Positions 46,861 to 54,349 of a stretch of DNA of 64,000 bases are shown in pieces. Position numbers and translations under genes: made by a program. Source of the stretch: Methylobacterium sp. NMS14P. GTDB taxonomy: Bacteria; Pseudomonadota; Alphaproteobacteria; Rhizobiales; Beijerinckiaceae. Position 1 is the stretch's first letter; every line of letters starts with the position of its first letter. Where the stretch lies: the NCBI RefSeq assembly GCF_028583545.1, contig NZ_CP087106.1, positions 1,240,001 to 1,304,000 on the forward strand. The letters are read 5' to 3'. The notes beneath the pieces are model-generated. The model did not search any database. It saw only the letters and a list, made by a program, of their open reading frames with translations, and had not been told where the DNA came from.

Positions 46861-46999
46861 CCCTCTCCCGTGCGGGAGAGGGTTGGGGTGAGGGACCAGA
46901 CGCTTCCGGGTCGAGCGCGTCATCGCGGCTCGGCCAGGACGCACCTCGTCCGGACGGGCCTGATCCCTCACCCTGTCCCTCTCCCGCACGGGAGAGGGG
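46861..46999. repeat. REPIN-like pair of 22-bp palindromes (family B)
   Basis: Palindromes at 46861-46882 and 46977-46998 are inverted to one another. The stretch after the first (GGGTGAGGGACCAGACGCTTC) equals that of the pair at 17282. It starts the 718-bp gene-free stretch before rplM. Confidence 0.88.
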
Positions 47000-47095
47000 A
47001 CCCGCGCCTCGTGCGGCACAGGCACGGCGATCGCCCCCGCCTCAACGCGATCGGGCACGGCTCCAACCGGATCGGATGATCCCGTCCAACACCCT

Positions 47096-47202
47096 CATCC
47101 TGAGGTGCGAGCGCGGCGAGCCTCGAAGGAGGGCTCCAGCCGGCCGCGCGATCCGTGCCGGCTTCCTCGGAGGCCTCCGCTACGCTCCGGCACCTCAGGA
47201 TG
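47096..47202. repeat. Inverted-repeat element, third type
   Basis: CATCCTGAGGTGC (47096-47108) and its exact complement GCACCTCAGGATG (47190-47202) enclose a GC-rich middle. This ends-in-'CATCCTGAGG' style is known from alphaproteobacterial intergenic repeats; it is single in this window. Confidence 0.65.
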
Positions 47203-47326
47203 CGGCGGCGGCGTGGAGAGCCGCCCGGCCGTTCGTGGCCTCGCGTCTCCCCGATTGGGGTATCCTGATACCTCAACAGCCAAACCACTCTGATCGCTCG
47301 ATTTTTCGCGATTTCCGATTTACCTA

Positions 47327-47355
47327 TTGACCAAGTCGACCGGGCCGTCTATACA
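47327..47355 (+). promoter_or_regulatory. rplM-rpsI promoter
   Basis: TTGACC (47327-47332) and TATACA (47350-47355) are separated by 17 nt, a close match to the vegetative consensus, with an AT-richer upstream (47290-47326). It is followed by a 44-bp palindrome in the leader. Confidence 0.75.
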
Positions 47356-47406
47356 CCCGGCACCGCCGCCGCGTGTGCCCCACGCGGCGGCTCGTTTTTC
47401 GGCACC

Positions 47407-47450
47407 CCGATGTCCGCGGATCCCGACGCGTCGGGATCCGCGGACATCGG
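47407..47450. repeat. 44-bp perfect palindrome in the rplM leader
   Basis: The arms, 47407-47428 and 47429-47450, are 22-nt exact complements with no spacer. In RNA the inner bases would open into a small loop on a very stable stem ending 18 nt before the rplM start. It carries no T-run, so it is not a simple terminator. Confidence 0.9.
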
Positions 47451-47468
47451 AACCCTTGGGATTTGGCT

Positions 47469-47930
47469 ATGAAGACCACCTCGCTGAAGCCCGCCGAGGT
47501 CGACAAGAAGTGGATCGTGATCGACGCGGAGGGCCTCGTCGTCGGCCGCCTCGCGTCGATCGTGGCGATGCGCCTGCGCGGCAAGCACAAGGCCGCCTAC
47601 ACGCCCCACGTCGATTGCGGCGACAACGTCATCGTCGTCAACGCGGACAAGGTGAAGTTCACCGGCCGCAAGTACGTCCAGAAGCGCTACTACTACCACA
47701 CCGGCTACCCGGGCGGGATCAAGGAGCGCACGGCCAAGTTCATCCTCGAGGGCCGGTTCCCCGAGCGCGTGGTGGAGAAGGCTGTCGAGCGCATGCTGCC
47801 GCGCGGCCCGCTCTTCCGCCAGATCCTCGGCAATCTCCGCGTCTACAAGGGCACCGAGCACCCGCATGAGGCCCAGCAACCGCAGGCGCTCGACGTCGGC
47901 GCCCTCAACCGCAAGAACGTGAGCGCTTGA
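47469..47930 (+). CDS. rplM: 50S ribosomal protein L13
   Basis: A 153-residue L13. [66 protein letters not shown] is typical, and it ends with the [18 protein letters not shown] segment of alphaproteobacterial L13. L13 is an early 50S assembly protein. It is followed by rpsI with 2 nt between. A strong promoter and a perfect-palindrome leader precede it, which could be the site of control. The Shine-Dalgarno is weak (CTTGGGATTTGG). Confidence 0.98.
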   Translation: MKTTSLKPAEVDKKWIVIDAEGLVVGRLASIVAMRLRGKHKAAYTPHVDCGDNVIVVNADKVKFTGRKYVQKRYYYHTGYPGGIKERTAKFILEGRFPERVVEKAVERMLPRGPLFRQILGNLRVYKGTEHPHEAQQPQALDVGALNRKNVSA

Positions 47931-47932
47931 TC

Positions 47933-48418
47933 ATGGCGACCCTGCAGTCCCTCGCCGACCTCAACCGGTCGAACACCGGCGCGGTCGACCCCGCCAACGA
48001 GGCCCCCGTCCACGTCCAGAAGCTGGACGCGCAGGGCCGCGCCTACGCTACCGGCAAGCGCAAGGACGCGGTCGCCCGCGTCTGGATCAAGCCCGGCAGC
48101 GGCACGGTCACGATCAACAAGCGCCCGGTCGAGACCTACTTCGCCCGCCCGGTGCTGCGCATGATCCTGCGCCAGCCGCTGGAGATCGCCGGCCGCGTCG
48201 ACCAGTACGACATCACCGTCACGGTGGCGGGCGGCGGCCTCTCCGGCCAGGCCGGCGCGGTGCGCCACGGCCTGTCGAAGGCCCTGACCTACTACGAGCC
48301 GGAACTGCGCGCCTCGCTGAAGCGTGAGGGCTTCCTCACCCGCGACGCCCGCGTCGTCGAGCGTAAGAAGTACGGCCGCAAGAAGGCCCGCCGCAGCTTC
48401 CAGTTCTCCAAGCGTTAA
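47933..48418 (+). CDS. rpsI: 30S ribosomal protein S9
   Basis: A 161-residue S9 with the alphaproteobacterial N-terminal extension (about 35 residues) before [34 protein letters not shown]. The C-terminal tail [16 protein letters not shown] reaches the P-site tRNA. ATG 47933 is chosen over the ATA-containing extension at 47927. It is in the rplM operon and ends in a good terminator. Confidence 0.98.
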   Translation: MATLQSLADLNRSNTGAVDPANEAPVHVQKLDAQGRAYATGKRKDAVARVWIKPGSGTVTINKRPVETYFARPVLRMILRQPLEIAGRVDQYDITVTVAGGGLSGQAGAVRHGLSKALTYYEPELRASLKREGFLTRDARVVERKKYGRKKARRSFQFSKR

Positions 48419-48446
48419 GACATCCGGTCACACCGGTGTCACGGAG

Positions 48447-48482
48447 AGGGCGGCTCCTGCGGGGGCCGCCCTTTCGCGTTTT
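48447..48482 (+). terminator. Terminator of rplM-rpsI
   Basis: AGGGCGGC (48447-48454) pairs with GCCGCCCT (48465-48472), then TTCGCGTTTTC. Confidence 0.85.
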
Positions 48483-48589
48483 CAGGCCGCGGCACGGCCG
48501 TTGACAGGCTGTCGCACCGCGCGCACCTGATCCCCGGCCGCGGTGCCCGACTCGGGCGGCGAGGCATATTCGAGAGAGCGAGACGAGCG

Positions 48590-49540
48590 ATGTCTGGCGC
48601 AGGCGCGACGAAGCCCACCGTGTTCATCGACGGCGAGGCCGGCACCACCGGTCTCGGCATCCGCGAGCGCCTGGAGCGAGACGGACGGGTCGCCCTGCGC
48701 AGCATCGCGCCGGAGCACCGCAAGGATCCGGCGGCGAAGCGCGCGCTGCTCGCCGAGGTCGACCTCGTCGTGCTCTGCCTGCCGGACGAGGCCGCCAGGG
48801 AGACCGTGGCGCTGGCCGACAGCCTGCCCGGCGGCGGCCCCCGCGTCCTCGACGCCAGCACCGCCCACCGGGTCGCGGAGGGCTGGACCTACGGCTTCCC
48901 GGAGCTGACCCGGGAGCAGGGCGCGGCGGTGGCCCGCGCCCGGCGCGTCGCCAATCCGGGCTGCTACCCGACCGGCGGCGTCGCGCTCCTGCGCCCGCTG
49001 GTGGAGGGCGGCCTGATCCCGGCCGACCACCCGATCAGCGTCAACGCGGTCAGCGGCTACAGCGGCGGCGGCAAGAGCATGATCGAGGCCTACGAGCAGG
49101 GCACGGCGCCGCCGTTCCAGCTCTACGGCCTCGGCTTCGCCCACAAGCACCTGCCGGAGCTGCAGCGCTACAGCGGCCTCACCCGGCGGCCGATCTTCGT
49201 ACCCTCGGTGGGCAACTTCCGGCAGGGCATGCTGGTGAGCGTGCCGCTCCACCTCGACACGCTGCCGGGCCGGCCCACCGCCTCCGACCTCGAGGCGGCC
49301 CTGCGCGACTGGTACGCCGGGCAGCCCCTGGTGCAGGTCGTGCCGGGCGCCGCCACCGGCGCGCACCGCGAGAAGATCGAGCCGGAGGAACTCAACGACA
49401 CCGACCGGCTGGAGCTGCGCGTGTTCGGCTCGTCCGAGCACGGGCAGGCGGTGCTGGTCGCGCGGCTCGACAATCTCGGCAAGGGCGCCTCCGGGGCGGC
49501 CGTGCAGAATCTCGGGCTGATGCTCGGGCTCGACGGCTAG
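48590..49540 (+). CDS. argC: N-acetyl-gamma-glutamyl-phosphate reductase, short type
   Basis: A 316-residue enzyme of arginine synthesis that reduces N-acetylglutamyl phosphate with NADPH. The sequence [14 protein letters not shown] is at about residues 13-26, the catalytic C125 is in [10 protein letters not shown], and [13 protein letters not shown] holds the active-site His. The length and [11 protein letters not shown] start mark the short (type 2) ArgC branch common in alphaproteobacteria. In many of these genomes argC follows rpsI, as here. Confidence 0.95.
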   Translation: MSGAGATKPTVFIDGEAGTTGLGIRERLERDGRVALRSIAPEHRKDPAAKRALLAEVDLVVLCLPDEAARETVALADSLPGGGPRVLDASTAHRVAEGWTYGFPELTREQGAAVARARRVANPGCYPTGGVALLRPLVEGGLIPADHPISVNAVSGYSGGGKSMIEAYEQGTAPPFQLYGLGFAHKHLPELQRYSGLTRRPIFVPSVGNFRQGMLVSVPLHLDTLPGRPTASDLEAALRDWYAGQPLVQVVPGAATGAHREKIEPEELNDTDRLELRVFGSSEHGQAVLVARLDNLGKGASGAAVQNLGLMLGLDG

Positions 49541-49604
49541 AGCGTTCCCGATCGCATTGCGGTGGGGGTTTATCGCCGAGCCCGCGCCGCACCAGGCGCA
49601 GATC

Positions 49605-49626
49605 CCCTCTCCCGTGCGGGAGAGGG
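49605..49626. repeat. Single family-B palindrome
   Basis: 22-bp palindrome of the CTCTCCCGTGCGGGAGAG type in the 338-bp gap 49541-49878, which shows no gene otherwise. It is at the border between argC and the glycan locus. Confidence 0.8.
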
Positions 49627-49878
49627 GGCATGGGAGCCGCCGAATGGCGCGGCTGCGTCGACCGGAGCCGCCCTCCCTCCAGCCCGTTGCGACACTATCG
49701 GGAGCGGCGCTCGCCGCACGGACGCCGGCCGCTGTCTGCGTGAACGGAAAGACGCGCCGTGCCTCGCGCGGCGCGGTGATCAGATACTCACGTCCGCCTC
49801 GACAGAGAGGGCTCGGCCGGCGAAGACAAGGACTCGAGGCGCGAGCCCCGAACCGCTCCCTTCGCACCGCGAGACGCG

Positions 49879-51222
49879 ATGACCGGCGACCTGATCGATG
49901 CGGCGTTCGGCCGGCCCTGGCACGGCGCCGACGCCGCGGCCGGCGAGACCGGCCGCCCGGCCGGGCCGCCGAGCTTCCAGGTCGATCTCGGCTTCCGCTG
50001 CCCGGTCCGCCGCGTCGAGATCGCGGGCGCCTCCGGAGCGCCGCCGTGCTTCGCCCTCTCCGACGACGGGCAGGTCTGGCGCGAGCCGGACCTCGACGCG
50101 GCCCGGAGCGGGGCGGGGGCCCTGGTGCTCGCTGCCGGGGAGGGCGCCTGGGCCCGCCATATCCGCGTCGTCCCGGGCGCTCCCGCCGGCGTCGAGCCGC
50201 CGGCTGTGCGGGTGCTGTGCGACCGGGCGGATTTCGACCTCATCGCCCTGCGGCGCGTGCTGGACGTGCCCTTCGACATGGCCGACGAGCGGCCCGGCGC
50301 GAATCCTTACGTCTCCTACCGCCTCGTCAGCGCCGAGCGGCCGCGTTCCCGCGCCCTGGTCGGGCTCGCGCTCTACGAGTGCGGTGCCTTCGGCAACTGC
50401 CTGATCCAGCTGCTGCTCGCCATCGGCATCGCCCGCAACCTGAACCTGAAACACATCAAGCTCCCGGCCGTCGACCGGAGCGAGGTGATCGGCCTGACCG
50501 GCCCGCTGACCTGCGGAGGCCTCACGTTCATTCCCGGCTCCGAGCCCCTGCCGTCGGACGGCGCCTTCCTGTCGGGGATGTACTTCGATCTCGGCATCCA
50601 GCAGCTCGCCGGCACCCTCGGTCCCGCCGAGACACGGGACATCGTGCGGACCTGCATCCGGCCGCTGTTCAACCGACTGCCCGCGGAGATCCCCGCCAAG
50701 CCCGACGACGAGTTGCTGATCCACATCCGCTCGGGGGACATCTTCGGCACCTGGGTGGCGCCGACCTACCCGCAGCCGCCGCTCGCCTTCTACCAGATGG
50801 TGGTCCGGCGGCTCCTGGCGGAGGGCCGCATCACACGGATCAAGATGGTGTTCGAGAACCGGCTCAATCCGGTGATCCCGGTGCTGGAAGCGTGGATCGC
50901 CGAGATCGGCGTGCCGCTGACGACCCAGAGCGGCACCCTCATCGACGACGTCGCGGCGCTGATGAACGGGCGCTACCTCGTCTTCGGGCTCGGCACGTTC
51001 GGGCCGGGGGTCTGCCAGCTCTCCGAGCACGTCGAGCAGGTCTTCTACTTCGCCTCCGGCTGGCCGCAGCATTTCAAGAGCATCCCGACCATCGGGCGGG
51101 TCGTCGAGGTGCTGGACGTCGCCGGCGGCTACACGAAGGTCGGCGAGTGGGACAACTCGCCCGAGCGCCGCGCGCTGATGCTCGCCTATCCGGCCGAGAA
51201 CCTCGCCTTCGACGACGCCTGA
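49879..51222 (+). CDS. Fucosyltransferase-superfamily-like protein with an N-terminal discoidin-like domain
   Basis: A 447-residue protein. Residues about 1-115 look like an F5/8-type C (discoidin) sugar-binding module (SFQVDLGFRCPVRRVEIAGASG, then WARHIRVVPGAP). The rest contains YECGAFGNCLIQLLLAIGIARNLN and, at residues 282-287, HIRSGD, which matches the conserved donor-contact motif H-x-R-x-G/R-D of fucosyltransferases (GT11/GT23 and others). Donor and acceptor are unknown. It is the first gene of the rightward group of three. A cytoplasmic transferase for a surface glycan is the likely role. Confidence 0.7.
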   Translation: MTGDLIDAAFGRPWHGADAAAGETGRPAGPPSFQVDLGFRCPVRRVEIAGASGAPPCFALSDDGQVWREPDLDAARSGAGALVLAAGEGAWARHIRVVPGAPAGVEPPAVRVLCDRADFDLIALRRVLDVPFDMADERPGANPYVSYRLVSAERPRSRALVGLALYECGAFGNCLIQLLLAIGIARNLNLKHIKLPAVDRSEVIGLTGPLTCGGLTFIPGSEPLPSDGAFLSGMYFDLGIQQLAGTLGPAETRDIVRTCIRPLFNRLPAEIPAKPDDELLIHIRSGDIFGTWVAPTYPQPPLAFYQMVVRRLLAEGRITRIKMVFENRLNPVIPVLEAWIAEIGVPLTTQSGTLIDDVAALMNGRYLVFGLGTFGPGVCQLSEHVEQVFYFASGWPQHFKSIPTIGRVVEVLDVAGGYTKVGEWDNSPERRALMLAYPAENLAFDDA

Positions 51223-51300
51223 GCCTGGCCCCGCCGCGGCCGCCTTGCCGAAGCTGGCAAAACCGGTGACAAGCCCTCGAGCCACCGCCGGAGGACAGAC

Positions 51301-52545
51301 TTGGCCAGCGCTGACCCATCCCCCGAGGCCCTGCAGGTCAACGCCTTCGACATGCACCGGGCCGAGGTGCTGATGCGGCTGCGGCGCCGGTTCCGGCCGC
51401 GCCACACCACCCTGGTCAGCTTCGCCGCCAAGTACCACTACGTCGAGAGCCAGCGCCGGCTGGTGGCCTCGGCCGCCGCCACGGGCGATTTCGACACGAT
51501 CGAGAGCTGGTCCCCTGACCGGCTGCGCGAGACGCCGTTCTACCGGGAGCACCGCGAGATCCTCGACCGGTCCCGGGGTGCCGGCAACTGGGCCTGGAAG
51601 CCCTACGTCATCGCCGAGGCGCTGGAGAAGCGCCGCGACGGCGACTTCATCGTCTTCAGCGATACCGGCATGCAGGCGGTCGGCGACGACCCGCTGCCGC
51701 CGGTGGCGCCGCTGCTCACCTGGCTCGACGGCTCGGACCGCCGGGTCGCGGTCGGCGTGCTGCACGGCAAGCCGCAGCGGGCCTGGACCAAGCGCGACTG
51801 CTTCGTGCTGATGGACTGCGACGCGGCGCGCTACTGGGACGCCGACCAGATCCAGGCCTCCTGGATCGCCTTCATGGTGAGCCCCGCCACCCGCCGGCTC
51901 GTGGCCGAGTGGCTGCGCTACGCCGGCGACGCGCGGGTCGTCACCGACAGCCCCAACCAGATGGGGCTGCCGGATCTCGAGGGCTTCATCGACCACCGCT
52001 TCGACCAGAGCATCCTGTCGAACCTGATCTACAAGCTCGGGCTGGAGATCCCGCCGCTGCGCCAGCCGTCCAAGCAGATCCGGACGCTGATCGACGAGCT
52101 GGAGATGGACACGCTGGTGGCGACGCGGCCCTCCGAGAACATCGCGCTGGGCAAGACCTGGACGGCGAGCTCCGCCTCGCCCTGGTCGGGCACCACGGGA
52201 ATCTACGGTGAACGCACCACCGGCGACCCGTCCTTCTTCTTCCACACCGGGCTCGACCGGAACCCCTGGTTCGTCCTCGATCTCGGCGCGGTCGAGCGGG
52301 TCTCGGAGATCCGGATCTACAACCGGTGGGGGCAGCTCAGCGAGCGGGCGCAGCTGATGCGGGTCTGGCTGGGCGAGACCGAGGGCGAATACCGCCTCGT
52401 CTTCGACGCCGTGGACGCCCACTGCCATCCCGGCCTGCCCCTCCACCTGCGGTTCGACAACGCGCGGTCCCGCTACCTCAAGATCGATCTCGACGAGGAG
52501 CAGCACCTGCACCTCGACGGGATCGAGATCTTCGCGGCGCGCTGA
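51301..52545 (+). CDS. Transferase-like protein with a C-terminal discoidin-like domain
   Basis: A 414-residue protein. The N-terminal about 270 residues (TLVSFAAKYHYVESQRRLVASAAATGDFDTIESW ... GAGNWAWKPYVIAEALEKRRDGDFIVFSDTGM) resemble bacterial glycosyltransferase-like proteins with a D-x-G site (FSDTG). The last about 130 (NIALGKTWTASSASPWSGT ... NPWFVLDLGAVERVSEIRIYNRW) form an F5/8-type C module. TTG 51301 is used as start because GGAGGA lies 7 nt before it (51290); the alternative ATG 51352 lacks this. It mirrors the domain order of the preceding gene. Confidence 0.65.
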   Translation: MASADPSPEALQVNAFDMHRAEVLMRLRRRFRPRHTTLVSFAAKYHYVESQRRLVASAAATGDFDTIESWSPDRLRETPFYREHREILDRSRGAGNWAWKPYVIAEALEKRRDGDFIVFSDTGMQAVGDDPLPPVAPLLTWLDGSDRRVAVGVLHGKPQRAWTKRDCFVLMDCDAARYWDADQIQASWIAFMVSPATRRLVAEWLRYAGDARVVTDSPNQMGLPDLEGFIDHRFDQSILSNLIYKLGLEIPPLRQPSKQIRTLIDELEMDTLVATRPSENIALGKTWTASSASPWSGTTGIYGERTTGDPSFFFHTGLDRNPWFVLDLGAVERVSEIRIYNRWGQLSERAQLMRVWLGETEGEYRLVFDAVDAHCHPGLPLHLRFDNARSRYLKIDLDEEQHLHLDGIEIFAAR

Positions 52546-52567
52546 CGCCGCCCCCGATCGCGACGGC

Positions 52568-54226
52568 ATGAGCACGCCGATGCAGGACAAGCCGCTGTTC
52601 CCGTTCGGGCCGATCCTCTTCTTCGGCGATTCGGTCACGGCGGAACTGGTGGCCGAGACCCCGGCGCTCTTCTCCGGACCCCAGACGGTCCCGCGCGGAA
52701 TCGCCGGGCAGTCCACCCGGGACATGGGACGGCGGCTCCGCTCCGACATCGCCCTCTACGGAGCCCGCGGCCTGCACCTCATCGGCGGCCGCGACGACAT
52801 TCTCAGCGGCAAGTCCGCGCCGTCGCTGGACAGCATCGTGGCCGACGTCGCCGCGATGCTGCAGGACGCGCGCGACCTCCACGTGCGGACCTGGGTCGGC
52901 TCGATCCCGCCAGTGGATCCGGCCGCGCCGGCCGCGGCCGGCTTACCCATCCCGCTCATCGCGCAGGTCAACGCGTGGCTGCGCGAACACGTGCAGGCGT
53001 ACGGGGCGCAGTTCGTCGATTACGACGCCGTCCTGGCCACCGGGACGGGGGCGCTCAGGCCCGGTCTTAGCGATGACGGCATCCGGCTGAACGCCTCCGG
53101 CTACGCGGCCCTCAGGGACGCGATGATGGCGGCTCTGACCGCCCCGGGCGTCGAGCAGATCTGGGCCCCACCGGAGAGCGAGGACGCGGCGCGGCGGCGC
53201 AAGTTCCTGCACCATTTCGGCTATCTCGACTCGAACACACGCTTCCCGAGCCCGTTCATCCAGTTCGCCGGCAAGCCGGGGGCGAGCCATTACGGCGTCC
53301 CGTTCGACGCCGACGGCTTCCTGAACGCCGTCCCGATCGTCGAGCGCAAGCCGGAGGGCGAGACCCGGATCCTGGTCGTCGGCGACTCGACCACGATCGA
53401 CGGCGGCGACATCGCCAACACCCTGCCGGGCCGCATCGAGCGGCTCCTGTGGGCGGGCGGCCTCGAGAGCGCGAAGGTCTACAATTTCGGGGTGATGTCG
53501 AGCTGCCTCACGCAGATGACCCACCTGATCTGGTCGCGTCTGGTCACCTACAGCCCCGACGCGATCGTCGTGCTGAGCGGCAGCACCGACCTGTTCCAGC
53601 CCTGGACCTACGATCCCCGGCCGGGCCATCCCTACAACGCCTTCATCACTCAGCGGCTCTACGACCACTTCTTCGACACGCACGATCCCCGCGCCCGCGA
53701 GGACGGCCTGTCCTACGAGGCGCTGATCACGCTGATCTACGAGGAGCTGAAGCGGCTGCGAGTCGAGGTGGGCTGGCAGAGCCCCGGCTGGGAGGACGCG
53801 ATCGTCCACCATTACGAACTGGCGGCGCACCGGCTGACCAAGCTGTCGCACGACCACCGGGTGCCGATCGTCAGCGTTCTGCAGCCGACGGTCCTGCGCA
53901 AGCGCCACCTGACGGAGGTGGAGCGCGGCGTCGCCTCGGGGGCATTCCTGGCCTATCTCGACCGGCAGTACGCCAAGCTGGAGGCGTTCACCGCGCAGCT
54001 CGCGGCGTGGCGCCCGTACCGGCGCACCTTCACGGCCCTCGACCTCAGCGGCATCTTCCGCGACCGGGAGGAGGGGGCCTTCTACGACATCGTCCACTAC
54101 GACGATCCCGCCCGCGAGATCGTCGCGGCCCGCCTGGCCGCCGAGATCCGCAGCGCCCTGGACCGGGCCCGCGCCCGCACGCCGCTGGCCCGGGTGCGGC
54201 AGCTCCTCGGCGGTCGGCGGCGATAG
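52568..54226 (+). CDS. Double SGNH/GDSL-hydrolase protein
   Basis: A 552-residue protein containing two SGNH folds. Domain 1 (about 1-200) has GDS with S22 (FFGDSVTAEL), G (GIAGQS), the GGRDD block and D170, but R173 (DGIRLN) where a His is expected, so it is probably inactive. Domain 2 (about 265-540) has GDS with S274 (VVGDSTTIDGG), FGVMSSC, GSTDL and D507-x-x-H510 (YDIVHYDD), all in place. SGNH enzymes cleave or transfer acyl groups; next to glycosyltransferases the likely substrate is an acylated glycan. No signal peptide. It is in one group with the two preceding genes (22-nt gap). Confidence 0.75.
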   Translation: MSTPMQDKPLFPFGPILFFGDSVTAELVAETPALFSGPQTVPRGIAGQSTRDMGRRLRSDIALYGARGLHLIGGRDDILSGKSAPSLDSIVADVAAMLQDARDLHVRTWVGSIPPVDPAAPAAAGLPIPLIAQVNAWLREHVQAYGAQFVDYDAVLATGTGALRPGLSDDGIRLNASGYAALRDAMMAALTAPGVEQIWAPPESEDAARRRKFLHHFGYLDSNTRFPSPFIQFAGKPGASHYGVPFDADGFLNAVPIVERKPEGETRILVVGDSTTIDGGDIANTLPGRIERLLWAGGLESAKVYNFGVMSSCLTQMTHLIWSRLVTYSPDAIVVLSGSTDLFQPWTYDPRPGHPYNAFITQRLYDHFFDTHDPRAREDGLSYEALITLIYEELKRLRVEVGWQSPGWEDAIVHHYELAAHRLTKLSHDHRVPIVSVLQPTVLRKRHLTEVERGVASGAFLAYLDRQYAKLEAFTAQLAAWRPYRRTFTALDLSGIFRDREEGAFYDIVHYDDPAREIVAARLAAEIRSALDRARARTPLARVRQLLGGRRR

Positions 54227-54279
54227 GGCCGAGCCAAAGGCGTCTTACTGGGGCCGCGGAGCCGGGATTGGCGCGGGTC

Positions 54280-54301
54280 CCCTCTCCCGCACGGGAGAGG
54301 G
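54280..54301. repeat. Single family-B palindrome
   Basis: 22-bp palindrome of the CTCTCCCGCACGGGAGAG type between the convergent SGNH and tandem-GT2 genes. Confidence 0.8.
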
Positions 54302-54349
54302 GGCACGTCGCGCTACACGGGATCGCTCCGCCCGGTGCGGGGCCGAGAT

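Noticed and set aside
47076..47330. 84-codon open frame upstream of rplM
   Set aside because: It crosses the third-type inverted repeat and the promoter, with no protein-like pattern.
49780..52749. 989-codon minus-strand frame opposite the transferase genes
   Set aside because: Its residues (Asp/Arg/Gly/His-rich) show no family and the opposite strand has good domain matches.
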